Origin: Lachnospiraceae bacterium
Lineage (GTDB): Bacteria; Bacillota; Clostridia; Lachnospirales; Lachnospiraceae
Direction of reading: 5' to 3'
NCBI GenBank assembly: GCA_900751785.1
Contig: CAADSM010000169.1
Span: forward strand, 1-13,928
DNA: 13,928 nt
In this document: piece by piece, positions 11,679-13,928 of the stretch
Numbering within the stretch: the stretch's first letter is position 1
Layout of the letters: each line of letters starts with the position of its first letter
Program-made: the position numbers and the translations under genes
Notes under the pieces: generated by a model
Told to the model about the DNA's origin: nothing
Seen by the model: only the letters and a program-made list of their open reading frames with translations
Databases searched by the model: none

Positions 11679-12383
11679 CTACTCCATATCCCATCCGAGG
11701 GACTCCAGTGTGACCAGCTCTCTTCTGCCGTCCTCTCCGACATCCGCATACATCTCAAGCCGGTGGTATCCAAATGCAGTGTCATCACATGAAACGCCCA
11801 GATACCGGCAGAACGCTTCCATGACAAGGTCCGGCTTTAAGTTCTGTGAGCTTCCCGCTGCAAGCTGGAGGAAGATATCCTCTCCCCGGATCTCCCATTG
11901 GTCTATCAGCGGCCTGATGTCCACTTCCTTTTCGCTCCGCTTCGTCTGCTTCACGATCCGGATCTCAGGCTGTTCCATGAACTCTGTGAAGGAATCTTTC
12001 CAGTCATGGGGAAGCGTCCCTTTCTTCAGAGATACGAGATAGTCTGCGCCTGCGAGGATCGTCATGCCGGTCATCTTTTTTTCCTCTGCGATCTGTTTCA
12101 TACTGACTACTTCGATCCCTTCCACGCAGGCCTCATTCATCCTGCGGACCGCATCTGCGCTGTTCACAGCCTCTCTTAATTCGATATCAAAATATTCTCC
12201 GTCACTGCTCAGGCCGATCCCCAGCGGACTGGCGAAAGACATGATCATATGAGGGCTGTATCCCCCGGTGAACGCGATAGGAATATCGGCTCTTCTCATC
12301 ACCTTCTGGAAAAACCGCATCACGTCGAGATGGCCGATAAAGCGAAGGGCTCCGTATTTTCTGAACTTAATTCTTGCCTTCAT
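11679..12383 (-). CDS. TIGR03936-type radical SAM-linked protein (DUF2344)
   Basis: This 234-residue protein starts ARIKFRKYGALRFIGHLDVMR, the signature of the DUF2344 family. Members are always found beside, or fused to, a TIGR03960-type radical SAM protein. It continues with FTGGYSPHMIMSFASPLGIGLSSDGEYFDIEL. The family function is not established; it is presumed to be a substrate-binding partner. The start at 12383 has GGAGG 8 bases upstream; a GTG three codons earlier is also possible. It overlaps the preceding gene by 17 bases, and the rng start follows 4 bases after its end, so all three are one unit. Confidence 0.88.
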   Translation of the reverse strand: MKARIKFRKYGALRFIGHLDVMRFFQKVMRRADIPIAFTGGYSPHMIMSFASPLGIGLSSDGEYFDIELREAVNSADAVRRMNEACVEGIEVVSMKQIAEEKKMTGMTILAGADYLVSLKKGTLPHDWKDSFTEFMEQPEIRIVKQTKRSEKEVDIRPLIDQWEIRGEDIFLQLAAGSSQNLKPDLVMEAFCRYLGVSCDDTAFGYHRLEMYADVGEDGRRELVTLESLGWDME

Positions 12384-13928
12384 AGCAGACACCTCCTCCG
12401 AACTTTGCTGCGCCGCAGCCGGAACACTGCATCCTGCAGTTCGGCGTGACTTCCTCCGCCATCGCTCTCTCCCATTCTCTGTAGAGGAACTTCCGGCTTA
12501 CACCGATATCAATGAAATCCCACGGGAACAGCTCGTCCTCTTTTCGCTCTCTGAGATTATAAAAAGCAATGTCCACACCGGTATTCTCGAATGCCTGCAT
12601 CCAGAGGTCGCTGCGGAAGCTCTCTGTCCAGGAATCAAACAGGCATCCCAGCCGGTACGCCTCCTCGATCACGCGTCCGACCCTGCGGTCTCCACGCGCC
12701 ATCACGCCCTCAAGGACCGTGAGCTGCGCGTCGTGCCAGTTATATTTCAGGCTCTTGCGGTTTAACTGCTCCTGGAACTCTTTTTTGACGATTGCGGCTT
12801 TTTCCATATATTCTTCCGCCGTACACATGGACGCCCACTGGAACGGCGTAAACGGCTTGGGCACAAAGAAGGATGAGCTTGCAGTGATCTGGCATTTGCC
12901 ATGCCTCTCCTCCTTCGGGATCTCATAGTATCTCCGCGCCACCCGGTCCGAGAGCCGGGCGATCTCCTTCATATCTTCCTCCGTCTCCGTCGGAAGTCCG
13001 AGCATGAAATACAGCTTCACCTTGGTCCATCCGCCCTCAAAGGCCTGTCCTGCTCCGTCAAGGATGTCTTCCTCGGTCAGTCCCTTATTGATCACATTGC
13101 GCATCCTCTGGGAGCCCGCCTCCGGCGCAAAGGTGAGGCTGCTCTTGCGGATATCCTGCACCCGGCTCATGACGTCCAGGGAAAAGGCGTCGATCCGCAG
13201 GGAGGGAAGCGAGATATTGATCCCTTTATCCTTGAACTCATCGATCAGGAATAAGACCAGTTCTTTCAGCTCAGAATAGTCGCTGGAGCTTAAGGAACTG
13301 AGAGATATCTCCTCATGCCCTGTACTCTTGAGCATAGCGCGGGCGTACTCCTTCAGCTTCTCCACATCTCGTTCACGCGTCGGACGATAGAGCATCCCTG
13401 CCTGGCAGAAACGGCACCCGCGGATGCAGCCGCGCTGGATCTCCAGCACAACTCTGTCCTGTGTCGCCTTGATGAACGGCACGACCGGCGCCAGAGGATA
13501 AGGCGCGTCCGTCACATCTGTCACAACCTGTTTTTTCACGGTCTCCGGGGCATGAGCATTGTTCGGAGAAAAGGATTTCAACGTCCCGTCAGCCTCATAT
13601 TCTGCATCATAGAACATCGGGACATAGAGTCCTTCGATCTGTGCAGCCCGCTCCAGAAATTCCATCCGGCTTCCTCCTGCGGCCTTCCACTCCTTGTATG
13701 CGTCCAGGAGCTCGTCATAAACAGTCTCTCCTTCGCCGATATAGAAAATATCAAAGAATGCCGCAAGGGGCTCTGGATTGTACGCGCACGGGCCGCCTCC
13801 GATCACGATCGGATCCTCATTTGTCCGATCCGCCGCATAGAGCGGTATCCCGCTCAGATCCAGGATCTGCAGGATATTCGTATAGCACATTTCAAACTGG
13901 ATCGTAATTCCCAGAAAATCAAACTCTC
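12367..13928 (-). CDS. TIGR03960-type B12-binding-like radical SAM protein, 5' end outside window
   Basis: The open frame runs to the window edge and reads FLGITIQFEMCYTNILQILD there, an internal sequence of this family, so the N-terminus lies beyond 13928. The visible part has a B12-binding-like segment (VIGGGPCAYNPEPLAAFFD and YIGEGE). The radical SAM domain follows with a CxxxCxxC cluster motif (RGCIRGCRFC), a glycine-rich EISLSSLSSSDY stretch and APEAGSQRMRNVINKG. The C-terminus is cysteine-rich (NCRMQCSGCG, then GGVC), which could hold a second iron-sulphur site. The reaction is unknown. It overlaps the DUF2344 gene and is followed by rng, suggesting an RNA- or ribosome-related substrate by context only. 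Confidence 0.88.
   Translation of the reverse strand, partial: EFDFLGITIQFEMCYTNILQILDLSGIPLYAADRTNEDPIVIGGGPCAYNPEPLAAFFDIFYIGEGETVYDELLDAYKEWKAAGGSRMEFLERAAQIEGLYVPMFYDAEYEADGTLKSFSPNNAHAPETVKKQVVTDVTDAPYPLAPVVPFIKATQDRVVLEIQRGCIRGCRFCQAGMLYRPTRERDVEKLKEYARAMLKSTGHEEISLSSLSSSDYSELKELVLFLIDEFKDKGINISLPSLRIDAFSLDVMSRVQDIRKSSLTFAPEAGSQRMRNVINKGLTEEDILDGAGQAFEGGWTKVKLYFMLGLPTETEEDMKEIARLSDRVARRYYEIPKEERHGKCQITASSSFFVPKPFTPFQWASMCTAEEYMEKAAIVKKEFQEQLNRKSLKYNWHDAQLTVLEGVMARGDRRVGRVIEEAYRLGCLFDSWTESFRSDLWMQAFENTGVDIAFYNLRERKEDELFPWDFIDIGVSRKFLYREWERAMAEEVTPNCRMQCSGCGAAKFGGGVCYEGKN

Noticed and set aside
11675..11827. In-frame 51-codon extension of RNase G
   Set aside because: It lies within the DUF2344 gene and is not family sequence; the start at 11674 has a GGAG site and the expected N-terminus.

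Overview
The window looks like chromosomal DNA of a low-to-mid GC Gram-positive bacterium of the Clostridia, most likely Lachnospiraceae-like. This is inferred from the gene order, the L27 precursor with its Prp protease, a lexA/yneA SOS pair, strong GGAGG ribosome binding sites and SigA-type promoters. No rRNA, tRNA or CRISPR array was seen. All genes except lexA lie on the minus strand.

Right to middle (13928 down to 8137): a radical SAM pair of unknown role (TIGR03960-type, cut by the window edge, and its TIGR03936-type partner), then RNase G (rng). An aspartokinase follows, with its own promoter and a structured 5' leader, and then a small two-CBS protein. Next comes a promoter and leader in front of rplU (L21), prp and rpmA (L27). 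Prp is the protease expected to trim the N-terminal extension of L27.

Middle (7349 down to 4193): after a terminator, a tightly packed operon encodes ObgE, the CRM-domain protein YhbY, NadD, the HD phosphohydrolase YqeK and the ribosome silencing factor RsfS. The theme is ribosome assembly, ribosome control and NAD/Ap4A metabolism. The operon converges on lexA, and the two share a hairpin terminator.

Left (4038 down to 1): lexA (+) and yneA (-) are divergent. Their 250-base intergenic region holds four LexA-box-like sites and a consensus promoter for yneA. Downstream of yneA, after a strong terminator, sits an apparently intact IS110-family element of about 1.5 kb. Its noncoding end has a promoter and a structured RNA segment that fits a bridge RNA, including a 10-base match to the sequence just outside the element. 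Beyond it lies a XerS-like tyrosine recombinase gene with its own terminator. The order yneA then recombinase recalls the Bacillus yneA-yneB operon, but with a tyrosine rather than a serine recombinase and now interrupted by the IS.

The most interesting part is the IS110 element. It has a candidate bridge RNA, a start-codon hairpin, putative ends marked by an 8-base repeat, an empty site that would fold into a hairpin, and a possible outward promoter towards the recombinase.
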